Part shown: positions 1 to 8,396 of the stretch, in pieces
Layout of the letters: each line of letters begins with the position of its first letter
Numbering within the stretch: position 1 is the stretch's first letter
Assembly (NCBI RefSeq): GCF_023243045.1
Contig: NZ_JALKFX010000037.1
Location: 1 to 56,592, forward strand
DNA: 56,592 nt
Reading direction: 5' to 3'
From: Frankia sp. AgB32
GTDB lineage: Bacteria > Actinomycetota > Actinomycetes > Frankiales > Frankiaceae
Position numbers and translations under genes: made by a program
Notes under the pieces: generated by a model
The model's input: the letters and a program-made list of their open reading frames with translations, nothing else
What the model was told of the DNA's origin: nothing
Databases searched by the model: none

Positions 1-43
1 ATGCAGAGCGGGGGAGTGGGCTCGGAGATGTGAATAAGAGACC
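1..43. other. Nextera/Tn5 sequencing-adapter remnant at contig end
   Basis: Bases 16-42 match the Illumina Nextera read-2 adapter plus Tn5 mosaic end at 26 of 27 positions: gggctcggagatgtg at 18-32, one mismatch at 33, then ataagagac at 34-42. This is known library-preparation sequence, not genomic DNA. Bases 1-15 are probably index or adapter too, but do not match a part I can recite exactly. The in-frame reading of the neighbouring subtilase through these bases is therefore artefactual. Confidence 0.85.
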
Positions 44-1197
44 GGGCCGGACGCCCCCGCCGGGCCGGCGGCGTCCGCGCTCGCCCCGGCCGGCGGCTGG
101 CCGGGCGCCCCCCACCGGCTCGGCACGGCCAGCAGCGGGTTGCGGGTGACCACCGGCACGGGCCGGGTGAGGGCCGCGACCGGGTCGACGATCCCGAAGC
201 CGAACTCGACGTCACGTCCGGGCGGGCCCGCGTCCCGGGCGGTGGCGAGCAGCCGTTCGATCACGTTGGGTGCGTCCAGCTCGGGTCGGGCCGACCGGAT
301 GAGCGCGACCACCCCGGAGACGATCGCCGCCGAGTTCGAGGTGCCGGAGCCGGTGTCCAGACCGTCCGGCGAGACCCTCGTCGGCACCGGCGCGCGGACA
401 CCCGGCGCCGGCGCGGCGATGACGGCCTGGGCACCCCGGACGGAGCCGTGCCAGAAATCACCGTGGGCCGTCGATCCGGTGACCGCGACGACGCCCGGGA
501 TGTTCGCCGGCGAGTTGATGTCGGTGTCGCCGGTGTCGATGTCGCCGGTGTCGGTGTCGCCGGTGTCGATGTTGCCGGCCGAGGCGACGACCACGACGTC
601 GTGGGCGAGGGCGTAGCCCACGGCTTCCCGTTCGTCCGCGGTGGCCGCGCCGGCGGAGCCGAGGGACAGGTTGATGACGTCCGCGCCGAGGTCGATGGCG
701 CGGTGGATGGCGACGGCGACCTCCGTGGAGTCGGCCTCGGCGCCGGTCGAGACAGGCAGGATCCGCGCGTCCGGCGCGATGCCGCGGACCTCGGGCGCGT
801 CGGCGGTGGCGCGGCCCGCGATGATGCCCGCCATCGCCGTGCCGTGGCCGTCGGGATCGTCGTCGCGCCAGCCGTCGGGGGCGGCGTCCGGCGCCGCCGC
901 GGCGCCGCGGACGAGCTGGCCGCGCAGCTGGGGGCTGGTCGCGTCGACCCCGCCATCGATGACGGCGACGACGGTGCCCGCACCTCGGCTGATCCGTTGG
1001 GCCGCGGCCAGTCCGAGCACGGCCTGGTACCACTGCGCCGCTGGCGCTGGCGCTGGCGTGGCGGGCTGAGCACCTGGGCCGGTCGGGGCGACGGCGCCCG
1101 CGGGTGCGGGCAGCGCGAGCAGGACGACGAGCACGCCCACGAACAGCGGCGCCCACCGGGCGGGTGCGGCCCCTCGAGGCCTGGCGGCGTGCTGCAT
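44..1197 (-). CDS. Mycosin-like S8 subtilisin-family serine protease, 3' end missing
   Basis: This encodes a secreted serine peptidase. Residues 1-36 form a signal peptide (basic start, LFVGVLVVLLALP core, then AGAVA). The catalytic triad is complete: Asp81 in VAVIDGGVD, His118 in DGHGTAMAG and Ser287 in GSGTSNSAA, with oxyanion-hole Asn209 in VVASAGN. The domain layout resembles the mycosins (MycP) of type VII secretion systems, but no ESX gene is present to confirm that. Mycosins end in a transmembrane helix, which is not reached: the real sequence stops at the adapter near base 44. An Asp-Thr-Gly repeat of about 19 residues sits directly after Asn209. The start ATG at 1197 is chosen because it precedes the signal peptide. 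Confidence 0.88.
514..570 (-). repeat. In-frame 9-bp tandem repeat inside the subtilase gene
   Basis: On the coding strand, GACACCGGC-like units repeat about six times and encode residues 210-228 as Asp-Thr-Gly-Asp-Thr/Ile units. The repeat lies just after the oxyanion-hole Asn209, where most subtilases have a short loop. A repeat of this kind can change length by replication slippage without breaking the frame. Confidence 0.8.
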
Positions 1198-1753
1198 GTG
1201 GACAGACCTGTCTGAGGGCGGAGCCAGCCGATGCCGGAGCGGTGGACGGCCGAATGTCCGGATTGATGGGCAACGGGGTGGCTCGGGTGGCGAGGGGTGG
1301 GGGTTGCGGCTGATGGTCGACAAAGGCGTGCGGGAGTCGCGACGGTCGGGTCGTGTGAATGGAGTTTTCCATATGTCCGGGGCTGTCTCAGTGCGTGTCA
1401 GCAAATGGATAGATCTCGACCGATTGATCGAATGTTGTGTATCCGTCGGCCATCCAGCCCTGTTTGGCGGAGCTCTCGGCCGGTGAGTCCGCCCAGCTCA
1501 GCGGCGTGATCGCGCGGCGGCCGCGGTTCTGCGCATCGGCGTTCGCCGGAGGTTCGGTCGCGGTCGCGGGTGAGAGTCGCGGGCCGGGCGGGAGGGGTGA
1601 AGGGGCGTTTCGCGGGTTTCGGCGACGTTTCGCGTCCTCATCGCACCTCTCGGCCGGTCCGAACGTTCGGTTCGAACCAACTCTCACGTGAGGGTAGAGT
1701 TTGGGCGGTCGGGTGCGGGTGCCGGAACGGGTGACTCCGAAAGGGGCCACAGG
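1198..1753. other. Intergenic region, divergent promoters of subtilase and fkbH-like gene
   Basis: This 556-base gap separates two divergently read genes. Open frames crossing it have no family resemblance and look like antisense shadows. It is less GC-rich around 1360-1450 and contains a cluster of three palindromes close to the fkbH-like gene, described separately. Confidence 0.6.
1659..1692. promoter_or_regulatory. Cluster of three perfect palindromes upstream of the polysaccharide locus
   Basis: CCGAACGTTCGG (1659-1670), GGTTCGAACC (1669-1678, sharing two bases) and CTCACGTGAG (1683-1692) are perfect palindromes. They lie 62-95 bases before the ATG at 1754. Their density suggests operator sites for a dimeric regulator of the first operon, but the regulator is unknown. 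Confidence 0.5.
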
Positions 1754-3883
1754 ATGATCGAAACGGGGGATGCCGCGGTGGGGGTACGTCCGGGCACGAT
1801 CGAGCGGATCCGGGGCGCTGACGCCGCCGAACCGGCGGCCGGGATCGAGCGGGTCGCCGTGGCGCGGGCCGCCGTCGCCGAGCTGACCGGGCGCGCCGCC
1901 AGGAGCGAGCTGCCGAGCGCGAAGCTCTGCCGCGATCTCGCCATCGCGCACGAGCGCGCCGGAGATCCGGCCGGAGCCGTCCGGTGGTCCCTCGCCCTCA
2001 CCGACACCGACGCCGACCTCGGCGCCTGGTCGGCGGCCGCCGGGGTGTTGCGGCGCTGCCTGCCGCGGACCGCGGCGCTGCCGCGAGCCGCCCGGGTCGC
2101 CGTCCTCGGCAGCTACACGACCTCCCAGTTCACCGCGCTGCTCCCGCTGGCCGCCGCGCGGGCCGGGGTCGCCGTGGAGACCTACGAGTGCGGCTACGGG
2201 CAGTACCGCCAGGAGATCCTCGACCCGGGCAGCGAGCTCTACCGCTTCGCGCCGGACGTCGTCGTGCTCGCGGTGCACGCGGGCGATGCCGTCCTGCCGG
2301 CGGTCAGTGAACGGCCGGACGCCGCCGTCGCGGCCGAGGTGCACCGCTGGACCTCGCTGTGGGAGACCCTGCGCGCCCGCTGCGGCGCGCGGATCGTGCA
2401 GCACGCGTTCGCCCTGCCCGCCGAGGTAGCGCTCGGCCACCTGGCGCTGCGTACCGCCGGCTCGCGCCCCACCCTGCTCACCCGGGTCAACGCCGAGCTC
2501 GGTCGGGCCGCCGGAGACGGGGTCGCGCTCGTCGACTGCGACCGGCTGGCCGCCGACGTCGGGCGACGAGCCTGGTTCGATCCGCGCTACTGGAACCGCG
2601 CCAAGCAGGCGGTGGCGTTGGACCAGGTGCCGCTGCTTGCCCGGCACACCGCCGCCGTGATCGGTGCCCAGCTCGGGGCCAGCCGCAAGTGCCTCGTCCT
2701 CGACCTCGACAACACCCTGTGGGGCGGGGTGCTCGGGGAGGAGGGCCTCGCCGGGATCGCGCTCGGCGACGGCCCGCTCGGCGAGGCGTTCGCCGCCGTG
2801 CAGGACTACGCGGTGGAGCTGAAGGAACGCGGGGTCGTGCTCGCCGTGTGCTCGAAGAACAACGACGCCGACGCTCGCGAGGCGTTCGAGCGCCATCCCG
2901 GCATGCGCCTGCGGCTCGACGACATCGCCATGTTCAGCGCCTGCTGGGACGACAAGCCGACCCAGCTGCGCCGCATCGCCGCCACGCTCGGTCTCGGTCT
3001 CGACGCCCTCGTCCTCGTCGACGACAACCCGGCGGAGCGCGAGGCCGTCCGCCAGCTCGTCCCCGAGGTCGACGTCATCGCTCTGCCCGCCGACCCGCAC
3101 GGCTACGTCCGCGCGCTGGCCGACTACCCGTTCTTCGAGACGACCGCGCTGACCGCGGAGGACGCGGCCCGCACCGCCACCTACCGGGCCCGCGCGGAGT
3201 TCGCCGCCGCCGAGGCCGCCGCGACGTCGCTGGAGGACTTCCACCGCGGACTGGACATGACGGCGACCGTCGTGGCCCTCGACGAGCTGACGCTGCCGCG
3301 GGTCGCCCAGCTTGTCGGCAAGACCAACCAGTTCAACCTGACCGGCCGCCGCCGCAGCGCGGAGGAGATCGCCCGGCTGGCCGCGGAGTCCGGCACGGCC
3401 GTGCTCTGTCTCCGCCTCGCCGACCGGTTCGCCGACCACGGGCTCGTCGCCGTCGCGATCGGGGTGACCGAGGGTGACGCCCTGGTGGTGGACACCTGGC
3501 TGATGAGCTGCCGGGTCATCGGCCGCACGCTGGAGGACGAGGTCGCCGGACTGCTGCTCGCCGAGGCCCGTCGGCGAGGGCTGGCCCGGGTCACCGGCCA
3601 CCACCGGCCCTCACCGAAGAACGCCCTGGTTGCCGGCCTGTACCCGCGGCTCGGCTTCCATCGCCTGGAGGTACCGGACGACCCTGCCGCGCCGGGAACG
3701 ACCCACTGGGCCCGGTCGGTGGAGGAGCCCTACGCGTCCCCGGGGCTGCTGCGGGTCGTCCTCCCGCCCGTCGACACCCGGGCGGCGACCGCGGGCGGCC
3801 AGCCGGCCGTGCCGAGCGCGCCGTCCCGCCAGATCTTCGCGCAGCCTCGTCCGCAGAGCACACGAGAAGAGGTGTCCAGGTAA
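1754..3883 (+). CDS. FkbH-like HAD-IIIC family protein
   Basis: The 709-residue protein has an N-terminal substrate-binding-like region (about 1-300), a HAD phosphatase core with nucleophile motif DLDNTLWGG at about 317-325 and downstream LVDDNPAER, and a C-terminal acetyltransferase-like domain (about 480-650). FkbH proteins of polyketide pathways dephosphorylate 1,3-bisphosphoglycerate and load the glyceryl group on an acyl carrier protein. Here the ACP gene begins at the base after the stop codon, which strongly supports an ACP-loading role. No polyketide synthase is present, so the acyl group probably ends up on a sugar. The ATG at 1754 is preferred to GTG 1688 because AAGGGG/AGG motifs precede it and the domain homology starts later. 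Pro/Gln-rich residues close the protein. Confidence 0.88.
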   Translation: MIETGDAAVGVRPGTIERIRGADAAEPAAGIERVAVARAAVAELTGRAARSELPSAKLCRDLAIAHERAGDPAGAVRWSLALTDTDADLGAWSAAAGVLRRCLPRTAALPRAARVAVLGSYTTSQFTALLPLAAARAGVAVETYECGYGQYRQEILDPGSELYRFAPDVVVLAVHAGDAVLPAVSERPDAAVAAEVHRWTSLWETLRARCGARIVQHAFALPAEVALGHLALRTAGSRPTLLTRVNAELGRAAGDGVALVDCDRLAADVGRRAWFDPRYWNRAKQAVALDQVPLLARHTAAVIGAQLGASRKCLVLDLDNTLWGGVLGEEGLAGIALGDGPLGEAFAAVQDYAVELKERGVVLAVCSKNNDADAREAFERHPGMRLRLDDIAMFSACWDDKPTQLRRIAATLGLGLDALVLVDDNPAEREAVRQLVPEVDVIALPADPHGYVRALADYPFFETTALTAEDAARTATYRARAEFAAAEAAATSLEDFHRGLDMTATVVALDELTLPRVAQLVGKTNQFNLTGRRRSAEEIARLAAESGTAVLCLRLADRFADHGLVAVAIGVTEGDALVVDTWLMSCRVIGRTLEDEVAGLLLAEARRRGLARVTGHHRPSPKNALVAGLYPRLGFHRLEVPDDPAAPGTTHWARSVEEPYASPGLLRVVLPPVDTRAATAGGQPAVPSAPSRQIFAQPRPQSTREEVSR

Positions 3884-4120
3884 ATGGTCCAGAACCGACT
3901 CCAGCAGATCTTCCGGGAGATCTTCGCTGACGATGATCTCGTCGTCAGCGACGCGATGACCGCAGACGACGTGCCCGGATGGGACTCTCTCGCGCACATC
4001 AACCTGATCTACGCCGTCGAGCGGGAGTTCGCGATCCAGATCGCCGATGACAGGCTTGCCAGCTTCGCCACCGTGGGTGACATGCGCGAACACATCGAGG
4101 AGCTCAGTGGTGTCCACTGA
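3884..4120 (+). CDS. Stand-alone acyl carrier protein
   Basis: This small acidic 78-residue protein has the four-helix ACP shape. The phosphopantetheine site is Ser35 in GWDSLAHINL, followed by helix III (VEREFAIQI) and the closing VGDMREHIEEL helix. It starts immediately after the TAA of the FkbH-like gene and its end overlaps the next gene, so the three are translated together. The family carries acyl or glyceryl groups as thioesters on a 4'-phosphopantetheine arm. In this setting it probably holds the group loaded by the FkbH-like protein and delivers it to the following acyltransferase. Type II PKS or NRPS carrier is a less likely alternative because no such genes are nearby. Confidence 0.93.
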   Translation: MVQNRLQQIFREIFADDDLVVSDAMTADDVPGWDSLAHINLIYAVEREFAIQIADDRLASFATVGDMREHIEELSGVH

Positions 4121-4775
4121 GACCGGCCATGCCCGCAACGGCACCACGCCCGACCACGATCCACGACCCGTGACCACCCCCGTGCCGAACACCTTCGGCG
4201 ACACCCCCGCCGAGGCCGCGACGCACCAGCCGGCCGATCCGCGTGACGCCTCCGAACTGGGCCTGCGCGAGATCCTCAAGGAGGACCTCCGCCGGCACTA
4301 CGGCTCGCTCGCCCACCCTGGCTTCCACGTGCTCGCCGTGTACCGCATCGGCCAGTGGCGGCTGGGCCTGCGCGGCCCGCTGCGCTCCGCGGTGACCGTC
4401 TTCTACAAGGTGGTGAACAACCTCATCATCCGTAACCTGTACGGAGTCGAGCTTTCCGAGCAGGCGCGGATCGGCCGCCGCGTGCACATCGGCCACACCC
4501 AGACGATCCTGATCCCGCCCCACTGCGAGATCGGCGACGACTGCACGCTGCGCCACAACCTGACCATCGGCTACGCCGGCGGCTCGGCGCAGCCCGAGGA
4601 CGTGGCGAAGGTCGGCGCCCGGGTGGAGCTCGCCCCCGGCGTGCACCTCATCGGCCGCATCACGATCGGCGACGACGCGAAGATCGGTCCCGGCTCGATC
4701 GTCATGACCGACGTCCCCCCCGGCTCGACCGTCTTCGCCGCCCCCGCCCGCGTCATGAAGCCTGCCCCCCGCTGA
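4110..4775 (+). CDS. Serine O-acetyltransferase-like hexapeptide (left-handed beta-helix) acyltransferase
   Basis: The 221-residue protein has a disordered N-terminus (1-50), a helical CysE-type segment (LREILKEDLRRHYG), and hexapeptide repeats from about 120 onward (GVELSEQARIGRRVHIGH, CEIGDDCTLRHNLTIG, ITIGDDAKIGPGSIV). These repeats build a left-handed beta-helix trimer that transfers acyl groups, usually acetyl, to hydroxyls or amines. Position after an ACP suggests that the donor may be the acyl-ACP rather than acetyl-CoA; that is inference. Starts GTG 4107 and GTG 4110 are both possible; 4110 gives better spacing from GAGGAG at 4096-4101. The gene overlaps the ACP stop by 11 bases, a sign of translational coupling. 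Confidence 0.85.
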   Translation: MSTETGHARNGTTPDHDPRPVTTPVPNTFGDTPAEAATHQPADPRDASELGLREILKEDLRRHYGSLAHPGFHVLAVYRIGQWRLGLRGPLRSAVTVFYKVVNNLIIRNLYGVELSEQARIGRRVHIGHTQTILIPPHCEIGDDCTLRHNLTIGYAGGSAQPEDVAKVGARVELAPGVHLIGRITIGDDAKIGPGSIVMTDVPPGSTVFAAPARVMKPAPR

Positions 4776-4966
4776 TCACGGAGTTCCGGCAGGATGTTGT
4801 TCCAACAGACCGCCCGACTCCGCGCAATACCCACTCGTAAGGAGAAGCGGGGAGGCGAGTAGGTAGATTGCCTGCCGGTCACGTTTAGTGAGTCTGGGTG
4901 ACGTCGGCAGACAACCCCGATCATGGTGGAGTGTCGGGTGGCATACTCTCAGGCTATGTGGGGGGC

Positions 4967-7900
4967 ATGGCCGTATTCGGTCCGGTTCGTGTCGTGACCG
5001 GTGAGTCGTTGCCGACGCCGCGACGATACCTCGGCGTGATGGTCTCAAGTACCTTCCGGGATCTGCGGGACCATCGTGACGCGGTGATCCAGGCGATCCT
5101 GGGTAATGGGCTGCACCCCATCGCGATGGAGCATGACTCGGCGCTGCCCGATGTCACTGTGGTGGAGTCCTCCTTGCAGAAGGTCCAGGACGCCGCAGCT
5201 TACATCGGCATCGTCGGGTACAGCTACGGGCAGGTTCGCAGTGCCGCCGAAAATCCGCAGGGATGGTCGTTGACGGAGCTGGAGTTCCGGGAGGCGCGCC
5301 GCCTCGGTCGGCCAACACTGATCTTTATCATGAGTGGAAAACACCCGGTGCCGCTGGCCGCGGTGGAGGCGGGCCCGGAGGAATTTGGAAAGCTGGCGCT
5401 GTTCCGCGAGGAGGTCAAGCGCGCGAGCAACGACTCGTCCGTGGAGCGGGTGTACCGGGAGTTCGACAGCCTGCAGGAGTTCAAGGAAGCGGTCATCCAT
5501 TCGGTTGCCGAGCTTCGCCCTCTCCTCGACGCGCGTGCCGCCGAAGAGACTGCCCAGAGGAACTGGGCCGGCCGCGACGAAACGCGCGGTATTCCGACCC
5601 CGCCGGAGCCCTGTGCTGACCCCCCCTACATCGGTGGGCAATGTTTCGTCGGGCGGGCGGACCAGCTGGGAATACTCGGCGACTGGGCCGCGCCGGCAGA
5701 CCACGCCCCGGTGCTGCTGTTCGACGCGATCGGCGGCACCGGAAAAAGCGCGCTGACCTGGGAATGGTTCTCCCATCGCGCCACGGATGTTCGCGGGGAC
5801 TGGGCGGGGCGGTTCTGGTACTCCTTCTACGAGAAGGGGGCGGTGATGACCGATTTCTGCCGCCGGGCCCTGGCCTACATCACTGGCCGGCCGCTGGACG
5901 ACTTCGCGAAGGTGAAACAGGCCGACCTCACCGACCAGCTGCTCTGGCAGCTCCGGCGCCGCCCATGGCTGTTGGTCCTTGATGGCCTCGAACGTGTTCT
6001 CGTCGCTTACCACCGCCACGATGCGGCCCAGCTCAGCGACGAGGAGGTTGGCACCAGAGACATCATCGCCGCCCGTGACCCTCGAGCGGCGATCCGTCCC
6101 CTCGATGAGGAACTGCTGCGCAGGCTCGCGGCTGCCGGGCCGTCGAAAATCCTGATCACCTCGCGGTTGGTGCCGCAGGCGCTGCTCGGCCCCGCCGGCC
6201 GGCCGATCCCCGGCGTGCGCTGCGAGACGTTGCCCGGCCTCCAGCCGGTCGACGCGGAAGCCCTGCTGCGGTCGTACGACGTCGACGGCGACTCGGGCAC
6301 CATCCGCGGCTATCTGCACCGGCACTGTGACTGCCACCCACTCGTGACGGGCGTCATCGCCGGCCTGGTCCTGAACTATCCACGCGCGCACGGCCAGTTC
6401 GACCGGTGGGCTGCGGACCCCGCCTACGGCGGCGGCCTCGACATCGGCGGCCTCAATCTCGTCGGCAAGCGCAACCACATCCTGCACGCGGCCATCGACG
6501 CGCTCCCCGAGCCGGATCGACGACTGCTGTCCATGCTCGCCCTGCTGTCCGAGGCAACGGACTACGACACCATCGAGGCGCTCAACCCCCACCTGCCCGC
6601 CGAACCCGACTCCGTCCCCGCGCCGGAAGAACCAGAGGACGATCCTGGCTGGGCGGACATGGCAGCGGGGGATCGCGTCGCCGCGCGTGCGGGGTACGAG
6701 ATTCAGGCAAGGGCACACCATGCGTACCTGGAGGCCCGCCGTGCGTGGGAGCGATCTGTGGATCGGGCCTCGGCAGCACAGCGACTTGATGACACGGTGG
6801 GGGAACTGGAGAAGAGGGGTCTGCTGCAGATAGATCGGCGCAACAGTCGGTATGACCTGCACCCGGTCGTGCGTTCTGTCGCCGCCGGGCTTCCCACCGG
6901 CGACCGTGACCTCCTCGGCCAGCGGGTTATCGACCATTTCTCGTCCCGGCCCCAGAACCCCTACACGGCCGCCGAAACCATCGACGATCTACGGAACCCC
7001 CTGACCGTCATCCGCACCCTCCTACGCCTGGGCCGGTTTCCCGAAGCATCCCTTGCCTACACGGGTGAATTCGCGGATGCCCTCTTCGGCGGGCTGGAGG
7101 CGTACGCTGAGATGCTCGCCCTGCTGCGCCCCTTCTTTACCCACGACTGGACCACTCCGTCCCCCGAGCTGGACGCGAATCACCAGAGCCGGCTGGTCAA
7201 CGACGCTGGTCTCGCGCTCGGTAACCTCGGGGAGCACGGTACCGCGCTCGCCGCCAAAGGTGCAGGGCTGAAGATCGACCTCACCGAGCGGAATTGGAGA
7301 TATGCACGTGTTGGGCTTAGCAACTGCGCGGGGGAACTTGCTCACCAGAATCATCTCGCCTCTGCTGGACGCCTCCGCGTTCTCGCTCTTGGACTAGCTG
7401 AACACATCGGTGGCGGTGATTCGTTCTACCCGCGACTGGACATGTGTGACGCGTATGTAGTTTCTGGGCGGATGGATGACGCCGAACGGACGTGGGCAGA
7501 GTTCAGTCTGAAATTCCGAGACTTGTCCGAGCGGTCTGTACAAGCCGGGGCCGCCGTTTTTTCGCATGCCTGCTACCTGTTCGAGCGAGGTACTCTCACC
7601 GGCGAGGACCTGAGCCAAGCGGTGGGGATCGCAGCGGCCCGCGGTGCTCGTAGATATCTCCGTGGGCTGCAGCTGCTTCGCGGCTGGTGGTTGGTGGATC
7701 GGGGCCAGTGGGCGGACGCGGCAGACAGTCTCGAGACGGCCGTGCGCATGGCTCGCGAGGTTGAGGTCACCGATGCTGAGGCCGAAACCCTGCTCGCCCT
7801 GGCCCGCCACCACCTCGGCCGGCTGGCCGACCCCCGTACCGAAGCCGAGCGTCTTGCCGCGCTGCGCGAGCCGGCGCACCTGCACCTCGCGCATCTCTGG

Positions 7901-8155
7901 CAGGCCATCGGCGACACCGAACAAGCGATCTGCCAAGCCCGCGCCGCCTATCGATATGCCTGGGCGGACGGCGAGCCGCACGTCCGCCGCCACGACCTGA
8001 ACCGGGCCACGGCGCTGCTGCACTCCCTCGGCGTCGAGATCCCCCGCCTTCCCGCCTACGACCCGGCAACCGACCCACCTCCCGACTGGGAGGAACACGC
8101 CACAGCACTTGTCCACGACCTGCTTCGCAGCGAAGACGCACAGTCCGAATCGTGA
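4967..8155 (+). CDS. DUF4062 - STAND NTPase with TPR-like C-terminus, probable defence protein
   Basis: The 1062-residue protein begins with a DUF4062 domain (about 18-115; RYLGVMVSSTFRDLRDHRD and YIGIVGYSYG are typical). A STAND-class NTPase follows, with P-loop GGTGKS at 256-261, Walker B WLLVLDGLERV ending near residue 343, and the LITSR sensor motif near 395. A winged-helix-like stretch (QIDRRNSRYDLHPVV) leads into Ala/Leu-rich helical repeats resembling TPRs (about 640-1000). DUF4062-STAND proteins occur among bacterial antiviral and signalling NTPases, where the repeats sense a trigger and the N-terminal domain acts. It sits alone between sugar genes, with more A/T-ending codons than its neighbours, suggesting insertion. 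GTG 4898 and GTG 4958 are alternative starts; ATG 4967 follows GGGGG. Confidence 0.82.
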   Translation: MAVFGPVRVVTGESLPTPRRYLGVMVSSTFRDLRDHRDAVIQAILGNGLHPIAMEHDSALPDVTVVESSLQKVQDAAAYIGIVGYSYGQVRSAAENPQGWSLTELEFREARRLGRPTLIFIMSGKHPVPLAAVEAGPEEFGKLALFREEVKRASNDSSVERVYREFDSLQEFKEAVIHSVAELRPLLDARAAEETAQRNWAGRDETRGIPTPPEPCADPPYIGGQCFVGRADQLGILGDWAAPADHAPVLLFDAIGGTGKSALTWEWFSHRATDVRGDWAGRFWYSFYEKGAVMTDFCRRALAYITGRPLDDFAKVKQADLTDQLLWQLRRRPWLLVLDGLERVLVAYHRHDAAQLSDEEVGTRDIIAARDPRAAIRPLDEELLRRLAAAGPSKILITSRLVPQALLGPAGRPIPGVRCETLPGLQPVDAEALLRSYDVDGDSGTIRGYLHRHCDCHPLVTGVIAGLVLNYPRAHGQFDRWAADPAYGGGLDIGGLNLVGKRNHILHAAIDALPEPDRRLLSMLALLSEATDYDTIEALNPHLPAEPDSVPAPEEPEDDPGWADMAAGDRVAARAGYEIQARAHHAYLEARRAWERSVDRASAAQRLDDTVGELEKRGLLQIDRRNSRYDLHPVVRSVAAGLPTGDRDLLGQRVIDHFSSRPQNPYTAAETIDDLRNPLTVIRTLLRLGRFPEASLAYTGEFADALFGGLEAYAEMLALLRPFFTHDWTTPSPELDANHQSRLVNDAGLALGNLGEHGTALAAKGAGLKIDLTERNWRYARVGLSNCAGELAHQNHLASAGRLRVLALGLAEHIGGGDSFYPRLDMCDAYVVSGRMDDAERTWAEFSLKFRDLSERSVQAGAAVFSHACYLFERGTLTGEDLSQAVGIAAARGARRYLRGLQLLRGWWLVDRGQWADAADSLETAVRMAREVEVTDAEAETLLALARHHLGRLADPRTEAERLAALREPAHLHLAHLWQAIGDTEQAICQARAAYRYAWADGEPHVRRHDLNRATALLHSLGVEIPRLPAYDPATDPPPDWEEHATALVHDLLRSEDAQSES

Positions 8156-8339
8156 GACACGCCAGGTGGGCGAGCCCGAGATCGGTGCTGGGTAGTAGCG
8201 GGGCGTGGGCAATGCCGCACGGACAGTGGTAGATGCGCCGCGGGTCGTCACCCGTCGAATCGGCAGGGTCCGTCCAGGTTGGCGGGAAGACGGCGGCGGC
8301 CCGCAGGCGGGATCCACTCGGTACCGTTTGGGGCCGGAG

Positions 8340-8363
8340 CGGGTAGCCCGGTCGGGCTACCCG
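8340..8363. promoter_or_regulatory. Perfect 11-bp inverted repeat in leader of epimerase gene
   Basis: CGGGTAGCCCG (8340-8350) and CGGGCTACCCG (8353-8363) flank a two-base spacer, 33 bases before the ATG at 8397. No T-tract follows. It could be an operator or a leader hairpin affecting expression of the sugar genes. Confidence 0.55.
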
Positions 8364-8396
8364 GCGCCGTGCTGCCGAGATGGGGAGGACTCGCGG

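Noticed and set aside
1388-3604. Long open frame on the minus strand (738 codons) opposite the fkbH-like gene
   Set aside because: Its translation is Gly/Arg/Val-rich without motifs, while the plus strand encodes a clear HAD protein; it is an antisense shadow of high-GC coding sequence.
1754-4120. Polyketide methoxymalonyl-ACP pathway
   Set aside because: The partner dehydrogenases, O-methyltransferase and PKS of that pathway are absent; only FkbH and ACP are present.
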